From Theropithecus gelada (Eukaryota > Chordata > Mammalia > Primates > Cercopithecidae), in assembly GCF_003255815.1 (NCBI RefSeq), contig NC_037668.1:65515878-65579877 (forward strand): a stretch of 64,000 bases of DNA, written 5' to 3'. A program made the position numbers and the translations under genes. The notes under the pieces were generated by a model. That model did not search any database and was not told where the DNA came from. It worked only from the letters and a program-made list of their open reading frames with translations. This document shows positions 44,185-53,312 of this stretch, in pieces (the stretch's first letter is position 1; each line of letters begins with the position of its first letter).

Positions 44185-44463
44185 AGGTACTAAAGACACA
44201 CATCACTTAACAACAGGGATATGTTCTGAGAAATGTGTCATTAAGTGATTTCGTCATTGTGCAAACATCATAGAGTGTACTTAAACTTTCACAAACTTAC
44301 ACTTGTACTTACACAATTCTATATGGTATAGTCTATTGCTCCTAGGCTTCTGTACAGCATGTTACTATACTGAATACTACAGGCAGTTGTAACACAGTGC
44401 TAAGTATGTGTATATCCAAATATATCTAAACATAGGAAAGGCACATCAAAAATACGGTATTAT
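44185..44463. mobile_element. DNA transposon MITE, left part (Tigger-like)
   Basis: CACACATCACTTAACAACAG, AGTGATTTCGTCATTGTGC and CATCATAGAGTGTACTT are typical of a common mammalian DNA transposon fossil. It is broken by an Alu and resumes at 45447. Confidence 0.65.
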
Positions 44464-44464
44464 G

Positions 44465-44604
44465 AGCCGGGCATGGTGGCTCACACCTGTCATCCCAGCA
44501 CTTTGGGAAGCCAAAGCAGGCAGATCACTAGAGGCCACGAGTTCAAGACCAAGCTAGGCCAACATGATGAAACCCCATCTCTACTAAAAATACAAAAATT
44601 AGCC
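44465..44604 (+). mobile_element. Alu, left portion (interrupted)
   Basis: GCCGGGCATGGTGGCTCACA to ACAAAAATTAG. The rest of this Alu continues at 45271. Confidence 0.9.
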
Positions 44605-44954
44605 TGTCCTGCCAGTGGGCTTTCCAAGGGGAATGGTGCTGTGTCAGAGGTGGCTGAGGCTGGGAGGTTGTAGGGGAGATGGCCCTGCTTGGTGTCCTGC
44701 CTCTCTGGTTCCCGCCTCCTCCCCCCACCACCCCCTGTCCCCAGTGGGGGCTCGTCCCCAGGCTGAGACAAGGTTCCATGAGCGTGGTAGGGATGGCTGA
44801 GGTGTGGGCATTGGAGGGTGTGGCCCTGTGGCCCCTGTCCGAGGGGTGGCTGTGAGGGCCGGGGTGGCCATCTGGCTCCCAGCCCTCTCCCATCCCGCAG
44901 CGGGGAGGGTGGGCACGTTGGGCTGGTCACTGCCCTTAAAAAAAAAAAAAAAAG
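44605..44954 (+). mobile_element. A-tailed GC-rich insert of unknown origin
   Basis: About 335 bases with no Alu, L1 or other repeat I recognise, GC rich, followed by 17 A bases (44938-44954) and then directly by an Alu. It splits the older Alu whose halves lie at 44465-44604 and 45271-45415. This is the structure of a retrotransposed RNA. I do not recognise the parent; overlapping reading frames are short and without domains. Confidence 0.6.
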
Positions 44955-44955
44955 G

Positions 44956-45268
44956 GCCGGGCGCGGAGGCTCAGCCCTCTAATCCCAGCACTTTGGGAGG
45001 CCGAGGCAGGCGGAATCATGAGGTCAAGAGATTGAGACCATCCTGGCCAACATGGTGAAACCCTGTCTCTACTAAAAATACAAAAATTAGCTGGGTGTGG
45101 TGGTGCACGCCTGTAGTCCCAGCTACTTGTAAGGCTGAGGCAGGAGAATTGCTTGAACCCGGGAGGTGGAGGTTGCAGTGAGCTGAGATCACGCCACTGC
45201 GCTCCAGCCTGGCGACAGAGCGAGACTCCGTCTCTAAAAAAATTAATTAATTAATTAAATTTAATTAA
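44956..45268 (+). mobile_element. AluY next to the A-tailed insert
   Basis: Starts GGCCGGGCGCGGAGGCTCAG and ends CTCTAAAAAAATTAATTAAT, an (AATT)n tail that leads straight back into the older Alu. Confidence 0.92.
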
Positions 45269-45270
45269 AA

Positions 45271-45415
45271 AGCTAGGCATAGTGGCAAGTGCCTATAATC
45301 CCAGCTACTCAGGAGGCCAAGGCAGAAGAATCACTTGAACCCAGGAGGTGGAGGTTGCAGTGAGCTGAGATCACACCACTATACTCCAGCCTGGCTGACA
45401 GAGTGAGACTTTCTT
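45271..45415 (+). mobile_element. Alu, right portion (continuation)
   Basis: GCTAGGCATAGTGGCAAGTG to GAGTGAGACTTTCTT, matching where the 44465 piece stops. Confidence 0.9.
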
Positions 45416-45417
45416 AA

Positions 45418-45446
45418 GCGCACACACACACATGCATACACAAACA
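45418..45446 (+). repeat. CA-rich microsatellite
   Basis: Short interrupted CACACA/CATACA run at the Alu end. Confidence 0.8.
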
Positions 45447-45535
45447 CACAAAACCACAGTATTATAATCTTATTGGCCCTCCATCGTATATGTGGTCCTT
45501 TGTTGACCAAGATGATATATGGTACATGACTATAT
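45447..45535. mobile_element. DNA transposon MITE, right part
   Basis: AGTATTATAATCTTATTGGC, GTATATGTGGTCC and TTTGTTGACCAAGATG continue the 44185 element, whose last bases are duplicated around the Alu at 45535. Confidence 0.65.
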
Positions 45536-45841
45536 TTTTTTTGGGGGGCGGGGGGATGGAGTCTCACTCTGTCGCCCAGGCTGGAGTGCAGTGGCATCTC
45601 GGGTCACTGCAGCCTCCGCCTCCCGGTTTCAAGCAATTCTCCCAACTCAGCCTCCCGTTTAGCTGGGATTACAGGCATGCGCCACCACGCCCAGCTAATT
45701 TTTGTATTTTTAGTACAGGTGGGGTTTCACCATGTTGGCCAGGCTGGTCTCAAACTCCTGACCTCAGGTGATCCGCCCACCTCAGCCTCACAAAGTGCTC
45801 GGATTACAGGTGTGAGCCACTGCACCCAGCCCATGACTATA
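45526..45841 (-). mobile_element. Antisense AluS with TSD
   Basis: CATGACTATA flanks both ends. The tail includes TTTTTTTTGGGGGGCGGGGG, a G-run unusual in an Alu tail. Confidence 0.93.
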
Positions 45842-46028
45842 CTTATTCTTGTGTTGTTAGGAGTAGGGAGGAGTGTCCAAATGCAAAACTTTCTGCTTTA
45901 AAAAATCTTTGCCCAGAGCTTGCCATTTTAGTTCTACTGCAAGGGACCTGGGATCCTCCTCAACCTCATTTCTCATTACGAGTCTCTCAGTTTGCAGAAA
46001 TGCTTTCCATAGACATTTGGCTGCTTAC

Positions 46029-46140
46029 CTAGAATATTCTCATCCAAATGATTTTTTGCTGAATTTTTCAGCAGTTCTTGTAAAAACGCCATCAAGTAGT
46101 GGAAGACATTTTTGTAGAATGTGGGGAGAGTAGAAATGAC
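46029..46140 (-). CDS. INPP5B: INPP5B coding exon, RhoGAP-like domain
   Basis: This 112-nt exon encodes VISTLPTFYKNVFHYLMAFL then QELLKNSAKNHLDENIL and one base of the next codon. The acceptor is TCTCTTTCAG before GTCATTTC, and the donor is ATTCTAG followed by GTAAGCAG. The F/Y-rich helix and the KNS-N-L pattern fit the late helices of the RhoGAP fold. Confidence 0.96.
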
Positions 46141-46141
46141 C

Positions 46142-46630
46142 TGAAAGAGAAAGAACTGGCATTTGTCTTTTGTTCACTGAATTATTTGTCAAGTGGCTAC
46201 TATAGTCCAAGAACTGTGTAAACGATCCAAGTGCACGAGAAAGACTGTGCACAGAAAACTGGTTGCTTACTACTTGGCATAAGTACCAAAAGAGAGGTAG
46301 GGGTCAAATGCAACATGAATTTAGAAGTCAAACTTTTAACTACATGTTCCTATAAGACTGAAGGAAATAAGACATTTTAGTTGGGTCTTGAATATAAGAC
46401 AAAATTGGACTTACAGAGATAAGAACTGGGGTTATTTAGAGCAAAGAAAGTATAAAAAAGGGCAGGAGAAGGGAAATAGTGAGATAAGTAGAGAGAACAC
46501 TTTATGAGAAGTCAATTTTGGCAGGAGCATAACTAGAAGGGTTGATCAGGCCCTGATCAATGAGTACTCCAGCTATCTGCATATCAGAATCAGTTTGGAA
46601 GCTTGAACAAAATAGATTCCAAAAGTGATT
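46142..46630 (-). other. INPP5B: Unique INPP5B intron
   Basis: No exon or clear repeat recognised. Confidence 0.5.
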
Positions 46631-46633
46631 ATG

Positions 46634-46960
46634 GGCCGGGCTCAGTGGCTCATGCCTATAGGCTGGGCTCAGTGGCTCATGCCTATAATCCCAGCACTTT
46701 GGGAGGCCGAAGCAGGTGGATCACCTGAGGTCAGGAGTTCGAGACCAGCCCGGCCAACATGGTGAAACCCCATATCTACTAAAAATACAAAAATTAGCCA
46801 GGCGTGGTGGTGCACGCCTGTAATCCCAGCTACTCAGGAGGCTGGGGCAGAAGAATCACTTGAACCTGGGAGGCAGAGGTTACAGTGAGCCGAGATCGTG
46901 CAATTCATTCCAGCCTAGGTAATACAGCAAGACTCCATCTCAAAAAAAAAAAAAAAAAAG
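46634..46960 (+). mobile_element. AluS with duplicated 5' end
   Basis: The first 27 or so bases (GGCCGGGCTCAGTGGCTCAT then GCCTATA) occur twice in a row (46634-46660 and 46661-46687) before the element continues normally. Confidence 0.93.
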
Positions 46961-47189
46961 TGATTGTGATTCAGTGGATTTGGGGTATGGCTTTAGAATC
47001 TCTATTATTGGCAAGTTTTCTAGATTATTCTGCCAAGGCCTGTTGTATGTGTGAACCACCAAGCTAGATCATAGAAAGTCTTCGATATTTAAAATCAGTA
47101 ATTGGCAATAGAGAGCCAAGTACGGTTTTTGACCAACAGTCATATGACAATAGCTTTAGAATACACAATCTGATGGCAGTGTGCAAAAC

Positions 47190-47450
47190 AAATCAACAGG
47201 AGACCGTGAATGCAGGGCACTGAGCCAAGCTAGGTACAATGAGAATGGAAGAGAGAGGACGGTGGATAGAGTAACGAGACTGGGCACGCGGGAGGCAAGG
47301 AGAGGGTGGAGTCAGAAATGACTCAGGTTTTGAGGTTGACTCACTGGAATTAAGGTTGATGCCATTAAAAGAAACAAAGACATAAGAGAAAGAACAGGTT
47401 GGAGAAGGAAAGATAAGGTGTTCAGTTTCTGAGATGCTACACTTGAGGAA
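47190..47450 (+). mobile_element. Ancient repeat (same family as 14511-14990)
   Basis: GAGTCAGAAATGACTCAGGT, TTAAGGTTGATGCCATTAAA and AGGTGTTCAGTTTCTGAGAT share the pattern of the 14.5-kb repeat. It reaches to within about 70 nt of the exon at 47523. Confidence 0.55.
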
Positions 47451-47522
47451 CTGTGTCCACTCTGTTCCCTCAGCCCCACGGGGTCTGGGGCTAACCACAT
47501 GCTGCTCAGTGCTTCCTCTCAC

Positions 47523-47650
47523 CTGTTTGCTTGCTGTGTAGTTGCCAGAACACTCCAAGCAGTTATGGTAGGCGCTGTAACAGATGACAGGCTCTGGAAG
47601 GCTCTCCAGGAAAAGCAGCAGGGCTTCGGCTACAGAATGATTGCTGGCAG
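47523..47650 (-). CDS. INPP5B: INPP5B coding exon after the U12-type intron
   Basis: This 128-nt exon encodes ASNHSVAEALLLFLESLPEP, VICYSAYHNCLECSG and NYTASKQ, part of the RhoGAP-like domain. The LPEP-V motif is a conserved RhoGAP helix. It starts with CT, completing a Ser codon with the T left by the previous exon. Its acceptor is GGCCAAAAG before CTGCCAGC, with no pyrimidine tract but a perfect TTCCTTAAC 14 nt upstream, which identifies the minor spliceosome. A tempting CAG two codons later would break the frame. The donor is AAACAG followed by GTGAGAGG. Confidence 0.95.
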
Positions 47651-47865
47651 CTTTTGGCCCGTTGTTAAGGAACCGACGATGCTGCTGCCCATGGTTAGGA
47701 AAAGGCCCAGGAGCAAGCACGTGCCAGAAGTGCTGACTGCCCTGTCAGGCTCTCTGCTCAGGGCTAGGATGCCAGCCTAACTTCTCGAAGGGGCCACATT
47801 GTTTGTCAGGTGAGCCAGGCCCTCCTGAGTTCCTGCTCTATTGGTTGCTTAAAGTTGTAAATTCT

Positions 47866-48090
47866 TAGCCTGGGCTACATGGTGAAACCCTGCCTCTATA
47901 AAAAGTTCAAAAATTAGCCAGGTGTGGTAGTATGTACCTGTGGTCCAAGCTACTCGGGAGGCTGAGGTGAGAGGATTGCTTGAGCCCAGGAGGTAAAGGT
48001 TGCAGTGATCCGAGATCACACTACTGCACTCCAGCCTGGGTGATAGAGATGGACCCTATCTCAAAAAAATAAAATGAAATAAAATTGTAA
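47866..48090 (+). mobile_element. 5'-truncated Alu
   Basis: Starts inside the left arm (AGCCTGGGCTACATGGTGAA) and ends AAAATAAAATGAAATAAAAT. Confidence 0.88.
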
Positions 48091-48182
48091 AGCCTTCTCT
48101 ATGCAAACTTTAAATAAAACATGGTAGCTGAGGATACAATATCAGATTTTGAGCCATAAAATACTTTCCTTTTTCTCACCTG

Positions 48183-48247
48183 TCTCACTCACATTCTCTC
48201 TCTCTCTCACTCATATTCTCTCTCTCTGTCTCTCTCACACACGCACA
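48183..48247 (+). repeat. CT/CA microsatellite
   Basis: (TCTC)n and (CA)n units inside the U12-type intron, about 15-80 nt downstream of its donor in transcript direction. Confidence 0.88.
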
Positions 48248-48267
48248 GTTGAATGTCTGAAGGATAC

Positions 48268-48352
48268 AGAGGTTATCAATCATTCCAGTATCCAAGCAGT
48301 CCCTGACGTGTTCAAATTCTGACCTCAGGCCTGGTTGCTGAAACAGATCTTC
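48268..48352 (-). CDS. INPP5B: INPP5B coding exon before the U12-type intron
   Basis: This 85-nt exon encodes EDLFQQPGLRSEFEHVRD, CLDTGMIDNL and one base of the next Ser codon. The acceptor is TTTTGCAG before GAAGATC. The donor follows AACCTCT and reads GTATCCTT, which a search limited to the common donor consensus would miss. The FQQPG-L motif is the start of the RhoGAP-like core in this family. Confidence 0.95.
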
Positions 48353-48762
48353 CTGCAAAAGGGAACACAGTAACAAAACAATTATTTTCTCAGAAAATCA
48401 TGAATGATTTCCTGACCTGGCAATATCACTAGCAGAATGCAAAAAGGAGCAGTGTGGTGAGGCCTCTGAATCACCCTGACAGATGATCTGATTTAGGCTG
48501 ATGTGGCTAATTCATCTTGCAGGACTTCCCAGGCAAGTTTCTACAATAGGTCTTCAGGCATCTACTATAAAACTATGGGTAGGGCACACAACACACAAGA
48601 AGATCCAACATTGGAGAAAACATAAAGGCAGCTATGTTTCCTGCAGTAGTATAGAGGGATTACCCAGGGGGAAAAAAATGAAGAAAATATACAGTGCATA
48701 AGAGCATAAGAGAACACTAACAAGGCACCTCAATGCTTTGTGCAAATAAGATTATGGCAGCA
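48353..48762 (-). other. INPP5B: Unique INPP5B intron
   Basis: No exon or clear repeat recognised. Confidence 0.5.
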
Positions 48763-49042
48763 GTCAGGCGTGTTGGCTCACGCCTATAATCCCAGCACTT
48801 TGGGAGGCAGAGGCGGGCGGATCACGGGATTGAGACCATCCTGGCCAACATGGTGAAAGCCTGTCTCTAAAAAAATACAAAAATTAGCTGGGCTTGGTGG
48901 TACATGCCTGTAATCCCAGCTACTCGAGAAGCTGAGGCAGGAGAATTGCTACAACCCGGGAGGTGGAGGTTGCAGTGAGCCGAGATGGTGAACTGCACCC
49001 CAGCTTGGTGACAGAGCGAGACTCCATCTCAATAAAAACAGA
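48763..49042 (+). mobile_element. AluS
   Basis: Starts AGTCAGGCGTGTTGGCTCAC; small deletions; short A-tail. Confidence 0.9.
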
Positions 49043-49189
49043 TTATGGCAACAAAGCTATTTCCATTAGTCTCAGGATACTTTATGTTCATTTGTTTTAT
49101 AAAATGACTTAATACCATGTAACTGTATTAATAATAATATTATATGTATTGCTCAAAAGTTTCATTTGAAAGGAGGGCTACAGAGAAAG

Positions 49190-49405
49190 TAGAATAGTAC
49201 AGCACTGAAGAATATGACTTCTCTAGCCAGATTCACTGTATTCAAATTCTACCTCTGCCCATTTATCAGCTTGGGGACGTTAACCAAGTTATTCACCTTT
49301 CCAGGCATCTGTTTCCTCATCTGAGAACCACTGTGAAAACTAGAGGCAATGCTGTAAAAAACAGTTAGAATAGTGATTGGTACACTGCAACTCTCAATAA
49401 ATGTG
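49190..49405 (+). mobile_element. MIR
   Basis: CTGTATTCAAATTCTACCTC, CAGGCATCTGTTTCCTCATC and AATAGTGATTGGTACACTGC fit MIR. Confidence 0.87.
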
Positions 49406-49838
49406 AGGAGGAAAAAAGTGAAAATGGAATATCATAAGAATGCATATTAAAAAAAAAAAAAGATGTTGCTCTGAAGTGGTCAAGTGGGCTTGTAGTTGGT
49501 ATAGGTCTCCCTGAAACCTACATAAACAGGTCAGTGACACTAACTGATCTGATTAGTGAAGCCTGCCCTAGTCACTCTAGAAATCAGGCCTCCAAATTTG
49601 TGGCCCAGGGGTTGCATCTGCTCCCCTGCCTCTGCTTGGTTTATCAACAAGTTGGCCCCACCCATTCCCAGAAGCTGGTGAGAGTTCCTGAAGGAGAGCG
49701 ATGACATCCTGAGAGGCCTCCAGGCAGCTTTCCGGCTGGAGGACCCCAGAGGCCATGGGAAGGAACATGCTGCGCTGTGCCGGGATGGCCTTCCTATGCA
49801 ACGCTGCTTCCCTTGGGGGTAACCAGGTACTGCATGTA
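49406..49838 (-). other. INPP5B: Unique INPP5B intron
   Basis: No exon with valid splice sites recognised. Two overlapping minus-strand frames here (49540-49953, 49577-49801) show no family similarity. Confidence 0.5.
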
Positions 49839-50166
49839 ATAGCAGGGCCTCTGGCAGGGCCTGGTGGCTCACACCTGTCATCCCAGCACTTTGGGAGGCT
49901 GAGGCGGGCAGATCACCTGAGGTCAGGAGTTGCAAGACCAGCCTGGCCAACATGGTGAAACTCCATCTCTACAAAAATACAAAAATTAGCCAGGCATGAT
50001 GGCGGGTGCCTGTAATCCTAGCTACTTGGGAGACTGAGGCAGGAGAATCACTTGAATCTGGGAGGCGGAGGTTGCAGTGAACTGAGATTGCACCATTGCA
50101 CTCCAGCCTGGGCAACAGAGTAAGACTCTGTCTCAAAAAAAAAAAAAAAAAAATAGCAGGGTCTCC
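49839..50166 (+). mobile_element. AluS with TSD
   Basis: AATAGCAGGGCCTC and AATAGCAGGGTCTC flank the element, which starts at GGGCCTGGTGGCTCACAC and ends in a 20-base A-tail. Confidence 0.92.
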
Positions 50167-50323
50167 CAGGAGTGTGAAACATGGCATACTATCTATCCTT
50201 CCTCCCCTCCCTGGGTGAAGAACAGTTCTCCACAGGTTCCTTATGCAAAAAGTTCTTGGGGCTGATGGTCCTTCTCAAGGCAACCTGGCCTCAATCAGGT
50301 CTGAATGCTTAAACACAACCTAC

Positions 50324-50437
50324 CTGCTGGACAGCATTTCGGTACAGGTAATCAACCATCATCCAGAGCTCTTTGGGGATTTCCATGGGGCTCTCCAACT
50401 GGCTGCCATCATCTCCTGTCTGTATTGGCATCAGAGT
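50324..50437 (-). CDS. INPP5B: INPP5B coding exon, start of RhoGAP-like domain
   Basis: This 114-nt, phase-0 exon encodes TLMPIQTGDDGSQLES, PMEIPKELWMMVDYL and YRNAVQQ. The acceptor is TTTTCCAG before ACTCTGATG, and the donor is CAGCAG followed by GTAGGTT. IPKELW-MVDYLY is the first RhoGAP-like helix of INPP5B and OCRL. Skipping would remove 38 residues without a frame change. Confidence 0.96.
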
Positions 50438-50439
50438 CT

Positions 50440-50795
50440 GGAAAACAATCAAGATCATGACAGAACTTCTGCCAGGCTGGCTCCAGGAAAATGCATGGCA
50501 TGGGAACGGCAAACCCACGGAAAAAGGAAAACATTTCACTGCCCCTAACCACACATTCCACAGACAGAAATGAAATCAGGTGGTATGATCAAGGAACAAA
50601 AGGTAATTTTTGAGGATCAGGAGAGGGTTATGACAAGCAGTTTCAATGAATCAGGTGAAATATGCACCATCTTTTTAGGAAAAAAATCATTCCTATAGCA
50701 TTTCACTATAGAACCAGAGAGAAGATGTGGTCTGGTGAGGAAACAGCACAGACTTGGAAGTCCAAAAATCTGAGTTCAAGGCCCCGGACCACTGT
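50440..50795 (-). other. INPP5B: Unique INPP5B intron
   Basis: No exon or repeat recognised. Confidence 0.5.
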
Positions 50796-50801
50796 TTTGA
50801 T

Positions 50802-51099
50802 TTTTATTTTTTTGAGATGGAGTCTCACTCTGTCGCCCAGGCTAGAGTGCAATGGCACGATCTCGGCTCACTGCAACCTCCACCTCCCAGGTTCAAGCAA
50901 TTCTCCTGTCTCAGCCTCCCTAGTAGCTGGGATTACAGGTATGTGCCATCACGCCTTGGCTAATTTTTTGTTATTTTAGTAGAGACGGGGTTTCACCATG
51001 TTGCTCAGGCTGGTCTCGAACTCCTGAGCTCAAGCAATCCACCTGCCTCAGCCTCCCAAAGTGTTAGGATTACAGGCGTGAGCCACCACGCCCAGTCTG
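50802..51099 (-). mobile_element. Antisense AluS
   Basis: Tail TTTTTATTTTTTTGAGATGG, full two-arm element, ending CACGCCCAGTC. A copy of CCACTGTTTTGATTTT precedes it. Confidence 0.92.
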
Positions 51100-51249
51100 A
51101 TTTTTTTTTTTATTGATTTTTTTTTTTTAATTTTGAGATGGGGTCTTGCTATGTTGCCCAGGCTGGTCTTGAACACCTGGACTCAAGTGATCTACCCATC
51201 TCAGCCTCCCAAAGTGCTGAGATTACAGGCGTGAGCCACCGTACCCAGC
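51100..51249 (-). mobile_element. Antisense Alu right-arm monomer
   Basis: T-rich tail, then TTGAGATGGGGTCTTGCTAT and a single arm ending CGTACCCAGCC. Confidence 0.88.
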
Positions 51250-51266
51250 CTCCAGGTCCACTGTTT

Positions 51267-51301
<35 letters not shown>

Positions 51302-51599
51302 TTTCAGACAGAGTCTTGCTCTGTCACCCAGGCTCAGTGCAGTAGTGCGATCTTGGCTCGCTGCAACCTCCACCTCCCGAGTTCAAGCGATTCTCCTGCC
51401 TCAGCCTCCCAAGCAGCTGGGAATACAGGCACCTGCCACCACGCCCAGCTAATTTTTTTTATTTTTAGTAGAGATGGGGTTTCACCATCTTGGCCAGGCT
51501 GGTCTCGAATTCCTGACCTCGTGATCCACCTGCCTCGGCCTCCCAAAGTTCTGGGATTACAGGCGTGAGCCACTGTGCCCAGCCTCCAGGTCCACTGTT
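51249..51599 (-). mobile_element. Antisense AluS with (TTTA)n tail and TSD
   Basis: CTCCAGGTCCACTGTT flanks both ends. The tail has grown to about nine TTTA units (51268-51303). Confidence 0.94.
51268..51304 (+). repeat. (TTTA)n microsatellite
   Basis: Perfect tetranucleotide run in the Alu tail, likely polymorphic. Confidence 0.95.
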
Positions 51600-51888
51600 A
51601 ACTCACCATATGACCTGTGACAAATCACTCTCCTTGATTGGGCCCGTTTTCATCTACATGATGAAGAAGAGGGAATTCAAGACTCCCTAAATTTAAAAAT
51701 GCATTGGAAAAACAGCATACATATTACCATAGATATGCTCCAAATTAGTTCCCTTGTATTAGAATTGTCTCCATAGGAACCTTTTAGATCGCAGCAAATT
51801 TAGTTTAGGATGATAACCTACCAATGATGATTTAAAAGAAACAAAAGAATGATATCATTGACAATGGAACTTTCATTATTTTGGAGTT
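51600..51888 (-). other. INPP5B: Unique INPP5B intron
   Basis: No exon or repeat recognised. Confidence 0.45.
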
Positions 51889-52182
51889 CATGGCTGAGTT
51901 TGTCTTCTTTTTTTTTCAGAGATAGGGTCTTGCGCTATTGCTCAGGTACTGCAGTCTTGAACTCCCAGTCTCCCTCCCACCTCGGCTTTCCAAGTAGCTA
52001 GGACTACAAGTGCACACCCCCGTACCCAGCTCATTTCTTAATTGTTTTGTAGAGATGGAGTCTCATTATGTTGCACAGGCTGGTCTCAAAGTCCTGGCCT
52101 AAAACATTTCTCCTGCCTTGGCCTTCCAAAGTGCTAGGATTACAGTTCTGAGTCACTATGTCCAACCCATGGCTGAGTTTCT
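51889..52182 (-). mobile_element. Antisense AluJ with TSD
   Basis: CATGGCTGAGTTT flanks both ends. Diverged and internally shortened. Confidence 0.9.
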
Positions 52183-52187
52183 CTAAT

Positions 52188-52562
52188 GTGCTGCTACAGA
52201 CTGAATGTGTATGTCCCTCTCAAATACATACGTTGAAACCTAATCCCTCGGGTGATGGTATTAGGAGGTAGGGCCTTTGGGAGATGGATAGAGCATAAGG
52301 GCTCTGCCCTGATGAATGGGATTAGTGCCCCTAAACAATACACCTCAGAGACCTCCCTCACCTCTTCTGCCATGTAAGAACACAGTGCAAAGATGGCCCT
52401 CTATGAACCAGGAGGTAGGCCCTCACCAGACACCAAATCTGGCAGTGCCTTGATCTTGGACTTCCCAGTCTCCAGAACTGTGAGAAATAAATTTCTGTTT
52501 TTGATAAACCACCCAGTCTATGGTATACTGTTATAGCAGCCCAAACAAAGACACGTACTATA
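52188..52562 (+). mobile_element. Solo LTR of MaLR type (MST/MLT1 class)
   Basis: CTACAGACTGAATGTGTATG, GGTATTAGGAGGTAGGGCC, CTGCCATGTAAGAACACAG and TCCAGAACTGTGAGAAATAA are the signature of an ERVL-MaLR long terminal repeat. No internal coding region is attached. It carries an AATAAA in GAGAAATAAATTT. Confidence 0.88.
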
Positions 52563-52615
52563 AGTGAAATACTGAAAAACATGGCCGCAGCATTTTGCAG
52601 CTTTTCTTTCCTATC

Positions 52616-53010
52616 AAGAAGTGGAGTTAGGAAGGGCATGGTGGCTTATGCCTGTAATCCCAACACTTGGAGAGGCCGAGGTAGGTGGATCAGCTGAGGT
52701 CAGGAGTTCGAGAACAGCCTGGCCAACAAGGCGAAACCTCGTCTCTACTAAAAATATTAAAAAATTAGCTGGGCATGGTGGTGCACACTTGTAGTCCCAG
52801 GTACTGGGAGGCTGAGGCACGAGAATCGCTTGCAACCCAGGTGGCAGAGGTTGCACTAAGCAACCTTCCAGCTACTGGGGAGGCTGAGGCATGAGAATCA
52901 CTGCAACGCGGGCGGCAGAGGTTGCAGTGAGCCGAGATCGCTCCACTGCACTCCAGCCTGGGTGACAGAGTAAGACTCTGTCTCAGAAAAAAAATAAAAA
53001 TAAAAATAAA
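52616..53010 (+). mobile_element. Alu with internal duplication (cluster member 1)
   Basis: Starts GGAAGGGCATGGTGGCTTAT. The right arm contains a partial tandem duplication: CAGAGGTTGCA occurs at about 52846 and again at about 52916. The tail is (AAAAT)n. Confidence 0.9.
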
Positions 53011-53015
53011 AATAA

Positions 53016-53309
53016 GGGCCGGGCACAGTGGCTCACGCCTGTAATCCCTACACTTTGGGAAGCCAGGGCGGGTGGATAATCTGAGGTCAGGAGTTTGAGA
53101 CCAGCCTGGCCAACATGGTGAAACCCCGTCACTACAGAAAATACAAAAATTAGCCGGGTATGGTGGCGGGTACCTGTAATCCCAGCTACTTGGGAGGCTG
53201 AGGCAGGAGAATCGTTTGAACCCGGGAGGCAGAGGTTGCAGTAAGCCACGATCATGCCACTGCACTCCAGCCTGGGTGACAAAGTGAGACTCCAACTCAC
53301 AAAACGAAA
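53016..53309 (+). mobile_element. AluS (cluster member 2)
   Basis: GGGCCGGGCACAGTGGCTCA to CCAACTCACAAAACGAAAC. Confidence 0.93.
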
Positions 53310-53312
53310 CAA

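Larger units (their letters stand above)
47651..48267 (-). other. INPP5B: U12-type intron of INPP5B
   Basis: The 5' splice site reads GTATCCTT (48267-48260), the U12 GT-AG class consensus. The branch site TTCCTTAAC (47672-47664) ends with its branch A 14 nt from the AG (47652-47651). Intron length is 617 nt. It contains a truncated Alu and a CT/CA microsatellite. The motif match is seen directly; use of the minor spliceosome is a strong inference. Confidence 0.9.

Noticed and set aside
44490..44930. Proline- and glycine-rich frames on both strands of the A-tailed insert
   Set aside because: Frames follow from GC richness; none starts or ends in a way that fits a gene, and they run into Alu sequence.
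47642..47660. Acceptor at GCTGCCAG within the INPP5B exon near 47643
   Set aside because: Joining there would put the SNHSVAEALL region out of frame. The acceptor at 47651 restores the Ser codon and fits the U12 branch motif.
49540..49953. Minus-strand 137-codon frame between INPP5B exons
   Set aside because: Half is Alu-derived and the remainder does not continue the RhoGAP-like domain, which is complete without it.
51268..51304. Direct-repeat array that could suggest CRISPR-like structure
   Set aside because: It is a perfect TTTA microsatellite in an Alu tail, with no spacers; the window is a primate genome.
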